64,000 nt of DNA, taken from the NCBI GenBank assembly GCA_031401235.1, contig JANNRJ010000036.1:1-64000 (forward strand). The letters run 5' to 3'. Position numbers and translations under genes: made by a program. Position 1 is the first letter of the stretch. Every line of letters begins with the position of its first letter. Shown in pieces: positions 34,412-41,349 of the stretch. Below the pieces are notes generated by a model. The model ran no database searches. It was not told where the DNA came from and saw nothing but the letters and a program-made list of their open reading frames with translations. This DNA is from UBA3006 sp031401235. Its GTDB lineage: Bacteria > Actinomycetota > Acidimicrobiia > Acidimicrobiales > Ilumatobacteraceae.

Positions 34412-34450
34412 AAGAGCTTCGAAGGTGTGTTGATGTACGGCATTGACAGT
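34412..34450 (-). pseudogene. C-terminal remnant of a PLP-decarboxylase paralogue, part 2
   Basis: Thirteen codons on the minus strand read TVNAVHQHTFEAL, against TVNAVHQHTIAEF in the intact decarboxylase at 36503. The next residues in the intact protein match part 1 at 33442-33528, so the two fragments are halves of one ancestral coding end separated by about 880 bases that contain the OGG-fold gene. Upstream, homology ends where the RX4H gene stops (34457). There is no start or promoter. Confidence 0.78.
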
Positions 34451-34456
34451 TCGAAC

Positions 34457-35452
34457 TCACCGTGAAACAGCAAGGCGATCATCAATTGCCTCTTTCAGCA
34501 TAAGTAACGTGTGCCTGACGTCAGCCAGGAGCATTGCGCCCATGAGGTCATCTTCAAACCAGCGTTCTAGCCCCGCGTCTGGTTCGCCCGTGTGAGCTCC
34601 ATAGTTTCGTAGGTCAATGAACCGATTGATATGGGATGAGAGTTGATCCGCTCTCGTTGGTAACTGCTTCTTAGAGGACGAACCGAGCACTTGGATGAGA
34701 TACTTGACGAGAGGTCGTAACTGCTGGGAAGACGGTTTCTTTCGCGAGTCAGCGGAAGTTAGCGGGGCAAGTCTGGATACCGATGTCCGTACTGCTCCCT
34801 CGACGACAGTGCCACACAATACGGCTGTCGCCAGGTAGAGCCCTCGTCGGAAAGTCTTAAATGCTTGTTCAAGTGCGCGGAGAGTGCGCTGATCTAGTTC
34901 AAGTGGAGCAAGGTCAGCTGAAAAGGTCATGAAATCTAACGTCGTACCGTTTGGTTTCATGGCACGGGCAAGGCGTACGCGCCCCGGAAACTTTGGAAGC
35001 GGCATGAAGAGGAAGCTGCTGCCACTTGAACTCCCACCCCTGCTCGTCCATGAAATTCGAAGGTCCAGGTTTAGGGCATCCGAGCCGTCACCAGTACTAT
35101 CATTTCCGTTTGGGGTGTCCTTTGAGTTGACCTGAACGATGATCCCATCGGCGTAAAGAAGACCAATAGCTTCCATTGCTGCTACGCGGCGAGCAAGCGA
35201 CAAGACAAGGTCACTAACGTTGGGATCAGATCCTTGCTCAAATGTCAAATGTTGGCCGTTGCGATCCGGTTCGAAGCTGTCCACGAGTTCCTTGGTCAGG
35301 TGGAGACTCCCATCCATCAGCCGATTCAGTACATGACTTCGGGCTTCGATGTAAAATGAGTCAGACAGAAGCATCGCTTCAATCTCGCGCTTGACTCGCT
35401 GCATAAGACGGGCCGTAACTTCTTCCATCCAAAACATTATGCCATCACACAA
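34457..35452 (-). CDS. Protein with HEPN-like RX4H motif, unknown function
   Basis: 331 residues. The N-terminal 200 residues are not recognised; they include a Ser/Gly-rich loop (TSRGGSSSGSSF) in a beta-strand-like region. The C-terminal part is helical. It contains FIDLRNYGAH, an R-x4-H motif (Arg282/His287), in the DLRN..H context shared by DUF4145- and HEPN-type domains, then VRHTLLMLKEAIDD. HEPN proteins with this motif are often RNases in defence or toxin-antitoxin systems, but the motif alone does not prove activity. An ATG at 35428 (MEEVTARL) is an alternative start. It is divergent from the PIN gene. Confidence 0.6.
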   Translation of the reverse strand: MCDGIMFWMEEVTARLMQRVKREIEAMLLSDSFYIEARSHVLNRLMDGSLHLTKELVDSFEPDRNGQHLTFEQGSDPNVSDLVLSLARRVAAMEAIGLLYADGIIVQVNSKDTPNGNDSTGDGSDALNLDLRISWTSRGGSSSGSSFLFMPLPKFPGRVRLARAMKPNGTTLDFMTFSADLAPLELDQRTLRALEQAFKTFRRGLYLATAVLCGTVVEGAVRTSVSRLAPLTSADSRKKPSSQQLRPLVKYLIQVLGSSSKKQLPTRADQLSSHINRFIDLRNYGAHTGEPDAGLERWFEDDLMGAMLLADVRHTLLMLKEAIDDRLAVSR

Positions 35453-35530
35453 TGAGCTCGCCGTTGATTAGGAGCGCTGCATGGCGAACAATTGAGTTCA
35501 GATACGTAGTAGAAATGCCCCTGACCAACT

Positions 35531-35583
35531 GGCTCTTAGCTCAATTAGGTAGTGCATCGGAGAAATTCGGTTCAAGAAAGAGA
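35531..35583 (+). other. tRNA-like remnant
   Basis: GGCTCTTAGCTCAATTAGG at 35531-35549, followed by TAGTGCATCGG, closely matches the acceptor-D-arm half of a tRNA. GGTTCAAGA at 35569-35577 matches a T-loop, and AAGAG at 35579-35583 can pair with CTCTT at 35533-35537. The anticodon arm is missing, so it cannot be a working tRNA. It lies in the 269-base gap between the divergent RX4H and PIN genes; the rest of that gap holds no gene I can support. Chance resemblance is possible. Confidence 0.4.
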
Positions 35584-35721
35584 GGAACCAGATTAATGAC
35601 TTGATTGAGGAGATGTTGAGACGGTTATGTCCAAACGAATTTGAATAGCCGGTTAGAATCGTGACAGCTCAGTAGAGTCAAAACTCAGTTAGTAGAGATG
35701 TAAGAATTGAAAGGACCATGG

Positions 35722-36357
35722 ATGACCATCCGAGTCACCCTCGACACAAACATCCTTGACCGAGAGGGCAAGACGCGACTCTCGGACTGCATGATGGGAA
35801 CGGACATCGAACTTAAATGTGTAACCGTTTCTGAGCGAGAACTACAACGAGCGATCGACCCTGAGGCGGGAGTCCAAACCATTCTTGAGACAGCTGTATG
35901 GGGAGAGTCCAATTGGGGCGGGGCGGTTTGGGCGGACACTGTGTGTGAGGATTTTTTTCTTGATGAAACGCCTCTCGACACGGGCCAGCTCGATGGCAAT
36001 GGGTCCCTCTTCGAGTCAATCGTTGCTGTCATCTCGAACGGCAGTTTCCCGAAGCCCGGTTCGCGGGAAACCCTATCCAAAGGTGAACGGCGTCAGTTAC
36101 GTGACGCGATGATCCTAATGGCGCATTGCCGCGATCGCCGAGACATATTCGTTACGGAGGACCGCAAGGGATTTGTAAGCAATGGAAATAGGGAGGCATT
36201 GGAAAGTTTATGTCAGACGAAAATCATGACTCTTTCCGAGTTCGAAAACTTTGGCGTCGCAATGAACAAGGCCTCGGACTTATCGAAGGCCGGTCCCGAA
36301 GTCGTTACCCAAACTACTTTTCGCGGTAGCAAGCCAAGTAATAGCAATAATAGATAG
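35722..36357 (+). CDS. PIN-domain protein (putative RNase)
   Basis: 211 residues. The first strand IRVTLDTNIL carries Asp8 and Asn10 of a PIN nuclease site. Later acidic positions are RQLRDAMILMAHC with Asp128 and DIFVTEDRKGF with Glu146/Asp147, giving the usual D...D...D layout of Mg-dependent PIN RNases. It is longer than VapC toxins (about 130 residues) and has no small antitoxin gene beside it. The last 30 residues look disordered (GSKPSNSNNR). The ATG at 35722 has AAAGGA about 7 bases upstream; the frame extends to a TTG at 35707. It is divergent from the RX4H gene. Confidence 0.7.
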   Translation: MTIRVTLDTNILDREGKTRLSDCMMGTDIELKCVTVSERELQRAIDPEAGVQTILETAVWGESNWGGAVWADTVCEDFFLDETPLDTGQLDGNGSLFESIVAVISNGSFPKPGSRETLSKGERRQLRDAMILMAHCRDRRDIFVTEDRKGFVSNGNREALESLCQTKIMTLSEFENFGVAMNKASDLSKAGPEVVTQTTFRGSKPSNSNNR

Positions 36358-36502
36358 CACGAGTGGGGGATCTCATGCACGCCTTCGGTCACCTCATTCT
36401 CCATCTTGAATTCTTGGGAAATAAATAACTTACACAGTTGATGGTTTTGACTCAACGGCTCAATTTTTGCAAACCACCAGATATGTCGGTTCATCGAGTT
36501 GT

Positions 36503-37879
36503 TTAGACGGTGCCGTAAGCAACTTCACCTCCACGAACATTGGTGGCCACAACATAATCAATTGCATTTGTTAGTTCCATAGTAAATTCGGCAATTGTGT
36601 GTTGATGCACGGCGTTGACTGTGCAGTGCAGTGATCGGGGAGGGCCTTGGCGATCCACGTACCAACCTCGACGCCATAGTTCATCAGCAACCGCGTAAAT
36701 GTCGAGAGTTTCTTCTTCCTTGGCGCCGAAACTCACCAACATTGCTTCGGGTTTGGCGCGCAGCACAAGACGTGGATCGCTAGCGATGTGTTTGGCGAGA
36801 ACTTCGGTCGCCACACGAGCAGTTTCTGTCAGGCGTAGATATCCCTCGTCACCGAGGTGACGCAATGTGGCCCACGCTGCAGCAATCGAACCACCTGATT
36901 TGGTTCCGAGAATTCCAGACGAGCCGTAGAAACCACCGAGCCAATTGTCCGTTGTAAAGATTTGGTATGAGCGAAGGTGTTTTGTGGCGTACATCATCAC
37001 CGAAGCGCCCTTGGCTGTGTAACCAAATTTGTGCAAATCAACTGAAATCGAACTGACTCCGTCGACAAGTAGATTCCACGGTGGAATCGCTTGTCCAAGT
37101 CTGGCTAAATAGGCGAGTGTCACACCGCCCATACACGCATCGACATGACAGTTGATGTCGTACTCGCTGGCAATTGCCGCAATACCTTCTATGTCGTCGA
37201 TGACGCCTTGTGGATACTGCGGGGCGGAGCCGACGATGAGCACGGTGTTGGCATCCACCCGTGAATGCATGGCGCCAACATCTGCCCGCCAATCATCTCG
37301 CACTGGTACACGTCGACTTTCAACATCGAAATATGCTGCGGCTTTTTCGAAAGCGGCATGAGCCGATGTCGGCAAAACCATATTTGGTTTATCGATTCCT
37401 CGCTCTGCGCGAGCTCTGTCCCGAGCTGCCTTCACCGCCATCAGCAAACTTTCGGTGCCACCACTGGTAAAGAAACCTGCTGATTTGTCGTCGGCCCCAA
37501 GCCACTGACCGACAATGCTGAGGATCTCAGCCTGCATCTGGGCAAGGCTGGGAAAAGCATGCGTGTTCAAAGCATTCTCGCCACTGAAGCGTCGGTAAGC
37601 CTCCTCAGCCACCTGGGCAGCCTCAGGGCCGGCGTAATAGGCGAGGGAAAAGGCTCGACCTTCACGCCACCTAACATCGCCACCACGACGTGACTCCAGT
37701 TCGGCAAATACCATCTCAGGTTCTTTGCCACCTAAAGCGAATTCATCGGGTCCAAATATGTTTGGACCCGAGAATTCCGTCATGACAGAACGATAGACGA
37801 GTGCGTGATGACGAAAGTGGGGGTGGTAATCCTTGTTCTCCATCAACTTTACATAACTAATATTATGGGCGTTAGCCAT
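36503..37879 (-). CDS. PLP-dependent decarboxylase / sphingosine-1-phosphate-lyase-like
   Basis: Group II PLP enzyme of 458 residues. The PLP lysine is in SISVDLHKFGYTAKGA, FFTSGGTESLLMAVKAARD holds the phosphate loop, NCHVDACMGG provides the Asp under the ring, and GTKSGGSIAAAWATL follows. This pattern fits the S1P-lyase/tyrosine-decarboxylase branch; substrate unknown. The ATG at 37879 overlaps the zinc-finger gene's stop (8 bases), implying coupling; later ATGs at 37843 and 37783 are alternatives and the family core begins near the last. A decayed paralogue of its 3' end lies at 33442-34450. Confidence 0.85.
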   Translation of the reverse strand: MANAHNISYVKLMENKDYHPHFRHHALVYRSVMTEFSGPNIFGPDEFALGGKEPEMVFAELESRRGGDVRWREGRAFSLAYYAGPEAAQVAEEAYRRFSGENALNTHAFPSLAQMQAEILSIVGQWLGADDKSAGFFTSGGTESLLMAVKAARDRARAERGIDKPNMVLPTSAHAAFEKAAAYFDVESRRVPVRDDWRADVGAMHSRVDANTVLIVGSAPQYPQGVIDDIEGIAAIASEYDINCHVDACMGGVTLAYLARLGQAIPPWNLLVDGVSSISVDLHKFGYTAKGASVMMYATKHLRSYQIFTTDNWLGGFYGSSGILGTKSGGSIAAAWATLRHLGDEGYLRLTETARVATEVLAKHIASDPRLVLRAKPEAMLVSFGAKEEETLDIYAVADELWRRGWYVDRQGPPRSLHCTVNAVHQHTIAEFTMELTNAIDYVVATNVRGGEVAYGTV

Positions 37880-38228
37880 GACTTGGATTCAGTCGATCCT
37901 CAACCAATGGACGGGCTGCTTCCAGTAACCATTGCAAAGCCGCTTTGAAATCTCGAGTTGTGGGATCGGTAGCGGGATTTAAATCGCCTTCCACATCGGC
38001 GATGGCACACTTCAAAATAAAGATCTGGTCTTTCAGAGCGTCCAGTTCACTGCGATTCATCACCAGTTCATTTTCGTTCAGCTGTAGCTCACTGGCGCGT
38101 TGCCTGGCGACCCAATCCCATTGACGGCACGCTTGGGTGCAGAATCTTCGTGGGCGACCAGCCCCAGTCTGAGATTTGATCGGCGTTCGACACCAGTGGC
38201 AGCGAGGTATCTCAGTGGATTTCGTCAT
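37872..38228 (-). CDS. Small zinc-finger protein
   Basis: 118 residues. An N-terminal zinc finger uses Cys10/13/30/34 (CHWC and FCTQAC) separated by a basic GAGRPRR. The CRQWDW after it resembles the FC...CRQ form of small actinobacterial FCS-type zinc fingers. A helical region follows (MNRSELDALKDQIFILKCAI). No function assigned; nucleic-acid binding is plausible. The stop overlaps the decarboxylase start, so the two genes are likely one operon. Confidence 0.65.
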   Translation of the reverse strand: MTKSTEIPRCHWCRTPIKSQTGAGRPRRFCTQACRQWDWVARQRASELQLNENELVMNRSELDALKDQIFILKCAIADVEGDLNPATDPTTRDFKAALQWLLEAARPLVEDRLNPSHG

Positions 38229-38305
38229 GACAAAAAGGTACGACCAGCGAGTCCGTTTGTCGTGGATGGGTCAAGGTTGACCGCTCGACTCGGCATACTT
38301 AACGA

Positions 38306-39361
38306 GTGACAAACATGCCCCCGGCGCCGAAGAGGCTGTTTGCCAGTGACAACGCAGCCGGTGCCCATCCCCTGGTCATGGAAGCGGTCAATCGGGCCAA
38401 TGCAGGCCATGTGCTCGCCTACGGCCAAGACGAAATCACCAAACAAGCCGAGTTGCGGTTCAATGAGTTGTTCGATTCCGATGTGCGGACGTTATTTGTG
38501 TTTGGTGGTACCGGTGCAAACATTGTCGCTCTGGGGGCCATTCTCAAACCGGCCGAAGCTGTGGTGTGCACTGCGCGAGCCCATATTGCCGTCGATGAAG
38601 CGGGTGCGGCCGAATTGATTCTTGGCGCGAAGCTTATCGATCTTCCCTCTCCTGACGGAAAACTTAGACCGGAACAATTGCGGGAATTATCCGCAGTTAT
38701 CGGTGACGAACATCATGCCCAACCAGGAGTCGTCTCGATCACGCAACCTACCGAACTAGGCGTGCTGTATAGCGCCGATGAAATTAGATTACTTTGCCAA
38801 ACTGCTCACGATATGGGAATGCTCGTGCACATGGATTGTGCTCGAGTGGCCAATGCAACTGCGGCCTTAGGTGCGAGTCCAACGGCACTGCGGAGTTTCA
38901 CGATTCAAGCCGGAGTCGATGTGCTCTCCTTTGGCTGCACCAAAACTGGCGGGGTTTTTGGTGAAGCGGTTGTGTTTCTCAACTCCGCTCTTGGTCAACG
39001 CTCGCATTACTTACGGAAGCAAACGACACAGCTGGCCAGCAAAATGCGATTCATTTCTGCTCAATACAACGCCTTGCTCACCGATAATTTGTTTATCGAA
39101 TTAGGACTACGTGCCAATGCGGCCGCTCAACGTTTATATGAGGCCACCCAACACATCAGTTCGCTTGGGCTCTCCCAGCCACCTCAGGTGAATAGCCTCT
39201 TCCCCACTATTTCGGACCCTCAAAAGACTCAACTTCAGGAGTGGTCGTTTTTTTGGGACTGGGACATCCCCCAACAGCAGGTGCGGTGGATGACGGCATG
39301 GGATATCGAGCCGAGCGATGTTGATGCCTTTGTCGCCGGGATTAAATCTATAATTGACTGA
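38306..39361 (+). CDS. ltaE: Low-specificity L-threonine aldolase family protein
   Basis: PLP enzyme cleaving L-threonine or allo-threonine to glycine and acetaldehyde, or a related beta-eliminating lyase. The 351 residues include FASDNAAGAHPLVMEAV, FVFGGTGANIVAL (PLP phosphate loop), LVHMDCARVANA with the ring-binding Asp, and the PLP lysine in SFGCTKTGGVFGEAVV. It could supply glycine to the glycine cleavage genes upstream (inference). The start is a GTG at 38306; an ATG at 38315 is possible. The stop overlaps the -35 box of the whiB promoter. Confidence 0.87.
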   Translation: MTNMPPAPKRLFASDNAAGAHPLVMEAVNRANAGHVLAYGQDEITKQAELRFNELFDSDVRTLFVFGGTGANIVALGAILKPAEAVVCTARAHIAVDEAGAAELILGAKLIDLPSPDGKLRPEQLRELSAVIGDEHHAQPGVVSITQPTELGVLYSADEIRLLCQTAHDMGMLVHMDCARVANATAALGASPTALRSFTIQAGVDVLSFGCTKTGGVFGEAVVFLNSALGQRSHYLRKQTTQLASKMRFISAQYNALLTDNLFIELGLRANAAAQRLYEATQHISSLGLSQPPQVNSLFPTISDPQKTQLQEWSFFWDWDIPQQQVRWMTAWDIEPSDVDAFVAGIKSIID

Positions 39362-39382
39362 GTAATTAGTTTCATCTACAGT
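39354..39382 (+). promoter_or_regulatory. Promoter for the whiB-type gene
   Basis: A -35 box TTGACT at 39354-39359 and a -10 box TACAGT at 39377-39382 are separated by exactly 17 bases. The -35 overlaps the stop codon of the threonine aldolase gene. A ribosome-binding site, GCAGGAG at 39401-39407, lies 10 bases before the whiB ATG. This is the best-formed promoter I can see in the window; activity is not shown. Confidence 0.55.
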
Positions 39383-39417
39383 GACCTGCAGGATGAAGAG
39401 GCAGGAGTTAGTGGTCT

Positions 39418-39723
39418 ATGGCGTCAATTGAGTTCTTCAATCGTAGAACTAGCACCGATGATGCATGGATGTTTCATGCCGCGTGCAGTGGACTCACCGA
39501 TATTTTTTTTCCTCCGCTAGCCGAGCGACCACAATCGCGATTGCGTCGTGAAGCCGCAGCTCGAACAGTATGTGGCGAATGTCGAGTATTAGAAACTTGT
39601 CGAGCCTTTGCTCGCGAGCATCACGAGTATGGTTTTTGGGGTGGCGAATCAGAAGAAGAACGTCATAGCGCCGGATACCACCTCATTGCCCCGATTGGGG
39701 TACGGGCAATCGCTGGTCAGTAA
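39418..39723 (+). CDS. WhiB-family iron-sulfur transcriptional regulator
   Basis: 101 residues. The four cluster cysteines are Cys23 (HAACSG), Cys52 and Cys55 (VCGEC) and Cys61 (ETCRAF), binding a redox- or NO-sensitive [4Fe-4S] cluster. YGFWGGESEEER is the family turn, here GFWGG instead of the common G[VI]WGG. It is an Actinobacteria-specific family. The subtype cannot be fixed. The downstream kinase frame overlaps its 3' end. Confidence 0.93.
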   Translation: MASIEFFNRRTSTDDAWMFHAACSGLTDIFFPPLAERPQSRLRREAAARTVCGECRVLETCRAFAREHHEYGFWGGESEEERHSAGYHLIAPIGVRAIAGQ

Positions 39724-40780
39724 CTTTTACGAAACTCCCGCCAACGCCGCTGCGGTGGTGCGACAGGCTTGGCAAGAGTACGGCGATCCACGACGAATTG
39801 ATCATCTCGAAGAGGTCAGTGCACATGTGTCGACCAATCGGGTATTTCGAGTGCATTTCGACGATTTGTCACATTTGGTGGCCAAAGTCTCGTCGTACGG
39901 GTCGTACTTTCTTTTTGCCGAGGATCACGACCGATTATTTAGATTGCACAACCATTTGCAACCAACCCGTTGGCATGGGTTTCTAGCCCAAGTTCTCGAC
40001 CAAAGTGGTCGCCCCTACACCTGGTACGACGGTCGATGTTGGGCGGCTTTTTACATCGATGTCGAGCGACGAGAATCGCTACCGAGAATTCTCAACGACG
40101 AACAAATTGAATGTTTCGGACGCGAGATCGCTGAATTTCACTTGGCTTGTGCTGATGTTGCCCCGCATTTACCGCCGATGTCGAATTCAGTCAAGGGCGA
40201 TGCAATCCATTTGCTCGATCAACTAACCAATGCGTTTGCACCCCGAAATTTTTCGCTTCACGCCGAGGACATTGGTATTTTGTGGAAAAGTACGCATCAA
40301 TTTCTCGAATATCTGGAGAGCGTTCATTACGACGAATGGCAAAAGATTCCAATATTGGTCGACTGGAATCTAAGCAACTTTTCGGTTCAATCGATTAACG
40401 ACGGATTCCGTTTATACAGTCGCTGGGATTATGACTGGTTCCGAGTCGATTCACGTCTGTTTGACTTCTACTTCTTGTCTCGCGTTTCGTCAAGGACTGG
40501 CGATCGAACGCAATTCACTTACTCACCCCACACACTCGTTGAACCCCGATTTCTTGCCTTCGTCCGGGCGTATCACAAGGTCAATCCGCTAAGCGAAAAT
40601 GACATCCGATTCTTACCGTATGCCTATCGATTTTTCATTCTCAATTACGTCATCCGTGAAGGTGCCCGATTTTTTCGCGCCGATTTGTGCACACAACTTC
40701 GGCGCGAAGTAGCGCGGCTGTATCTCCCCCAATTGGACCAACTCGATATCAGTCCGCTGCTGGATATCGTCATGACGTAA
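39695..40780 (+). CDS. APH-like phosphotransferase (kinase-fold) protein
   Basis: About 360 residues with the aminoglycoside-phosphotransferase/choline-kinase fold. The catalytic loop reads ILVDWNLSNFSV (Asp and Asn at the expected spacing), then RWDYDWFRVDSRLFDFYFLS serves as the metal-binding segment. HLVAKVSSYGSYF supplies the N-lobe Lys. Substrate unknown. The frame is open from 39608, inside whiB. No ATG lies near the family start, so I chose the TTG at 39695, which is tentative; a TTG at 39686 and a GTG near 39755 are alternatives. It is co-directional with whiB and overlaps it. Confidence 0.65.
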   Translation: MGYGQSLVSNFYETPANAAAVVRQAWQEYGDPRRIDHLEEVSAHVSTNRVFRVHFDDLSHLVAKVSSYGSYFLFAEDHDRLFRLHNHLQPTRWHGFLAQVLDQSGRPYTWYDGRCWAAFYIDVERRESLPRILNDEQIECFGREIAEFHLACADVAPHLPPMSNSVKGDAIHLLDQLTNAFAPRNFSLHAEDIGILWKSTHQFLEYLESVHYDEWQKIPILVDWNLSNFSVQSINDGFRLYSRWDYDWFRVDSRLFDFYFLSRVSSRTGDRTQFTYSPHTLVEPRFLAFVRAYHKVNPLSENDIRFLPYAYRFFILNYVIREGARFFRADLCTQLRREVARLYLPQLDQLDISPLLDIVMT

Positions 40781-41291
40781 TTTCCCGAAGTGATTCTCGA
40801 AAGAGTTTTCCCTTGGCCACGTAAATAGCGCTGCCCCTACTGATTTCTTCGCTCTTTGCTTGGCCCAGTTTGACAACGGCTGGGGTACCAACCGCAAGGG
40901 CACCGGGCGGAATGATGGTGTCGTTGAGGACTACCGCATTGGCCGCCACGATCGCACCGGCTCCGACAACGACGCGATGGAGCACGATCGCACCGCTTGA
41001 AACCTGAGCTCCTGACTCGATAGTGCACGACTCGAGATGCACAATATGACCAATAACACAGTCATCTCCCACCCGGGTCGGAAATTCGGGCATGGTGTGA
41101 ATCACTGTGTTGTCTTGAATGCTGGTTCGTGCACCAATAAAAATATCGCCGTCATCACCACGCAGGACTGCGCCCGGCCAAATTGTGGAATCCGGTCCAA
41201 TTTCGACGGAACCGATGATCACAGCATCGGGATGAACGAAGGCGGTTGGATGGATGATCGGAACTCGATCACCAAGTGCATAAATGGTCAT
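40770..41291 (-). CDS. Gamma-carbonic-anhydrase-like left-handed beta-helix protein
   Basis: 173 residues of hexapeptide repeats. Typical landmarks are GPDSTIWPGAVLRGDDGDI, IGARTSIQDNTVIH with His65, and IGHIVHLESC with His82. In canonical enzymes the third zinc His lies five residues after the IGH His; here that position is Glu87, while a His occurs at 85. Metal binding may therefore differ, and the call is to the fold rather than to a proven anhydrase. The 3' end overlaps the convergent kinase gene by 11 bases. Confidence 0.82.
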   Translation of the reverse strand: MTIYALGDRVPIIHPTAFVHPDAVIIGSVEIGPDSTIWPGAVLRGDDGDIFIGARTSIQDNTVIHTMPEFPTRVGDDCVIGHIVHLESCTIESGAQVSSGAIVLHRVVVGAGAIVAANAVVLNDTIIPPGALAVGTPAVVKLGQAKSEEISRGSAIYVAKGKLFRESLREITS

Positions 41292-41349
41292 GACGTAACC
41301 GTAGTTTCTTCTTGGGAAAGTTATGTGTTTGGCAGTAATCTATAGAGCC

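Noticed and set aside
35685..36080. Minus-strand frame opposite the PIN gene
   Set aside because: The PIN active-site residues are read on the plus strand.
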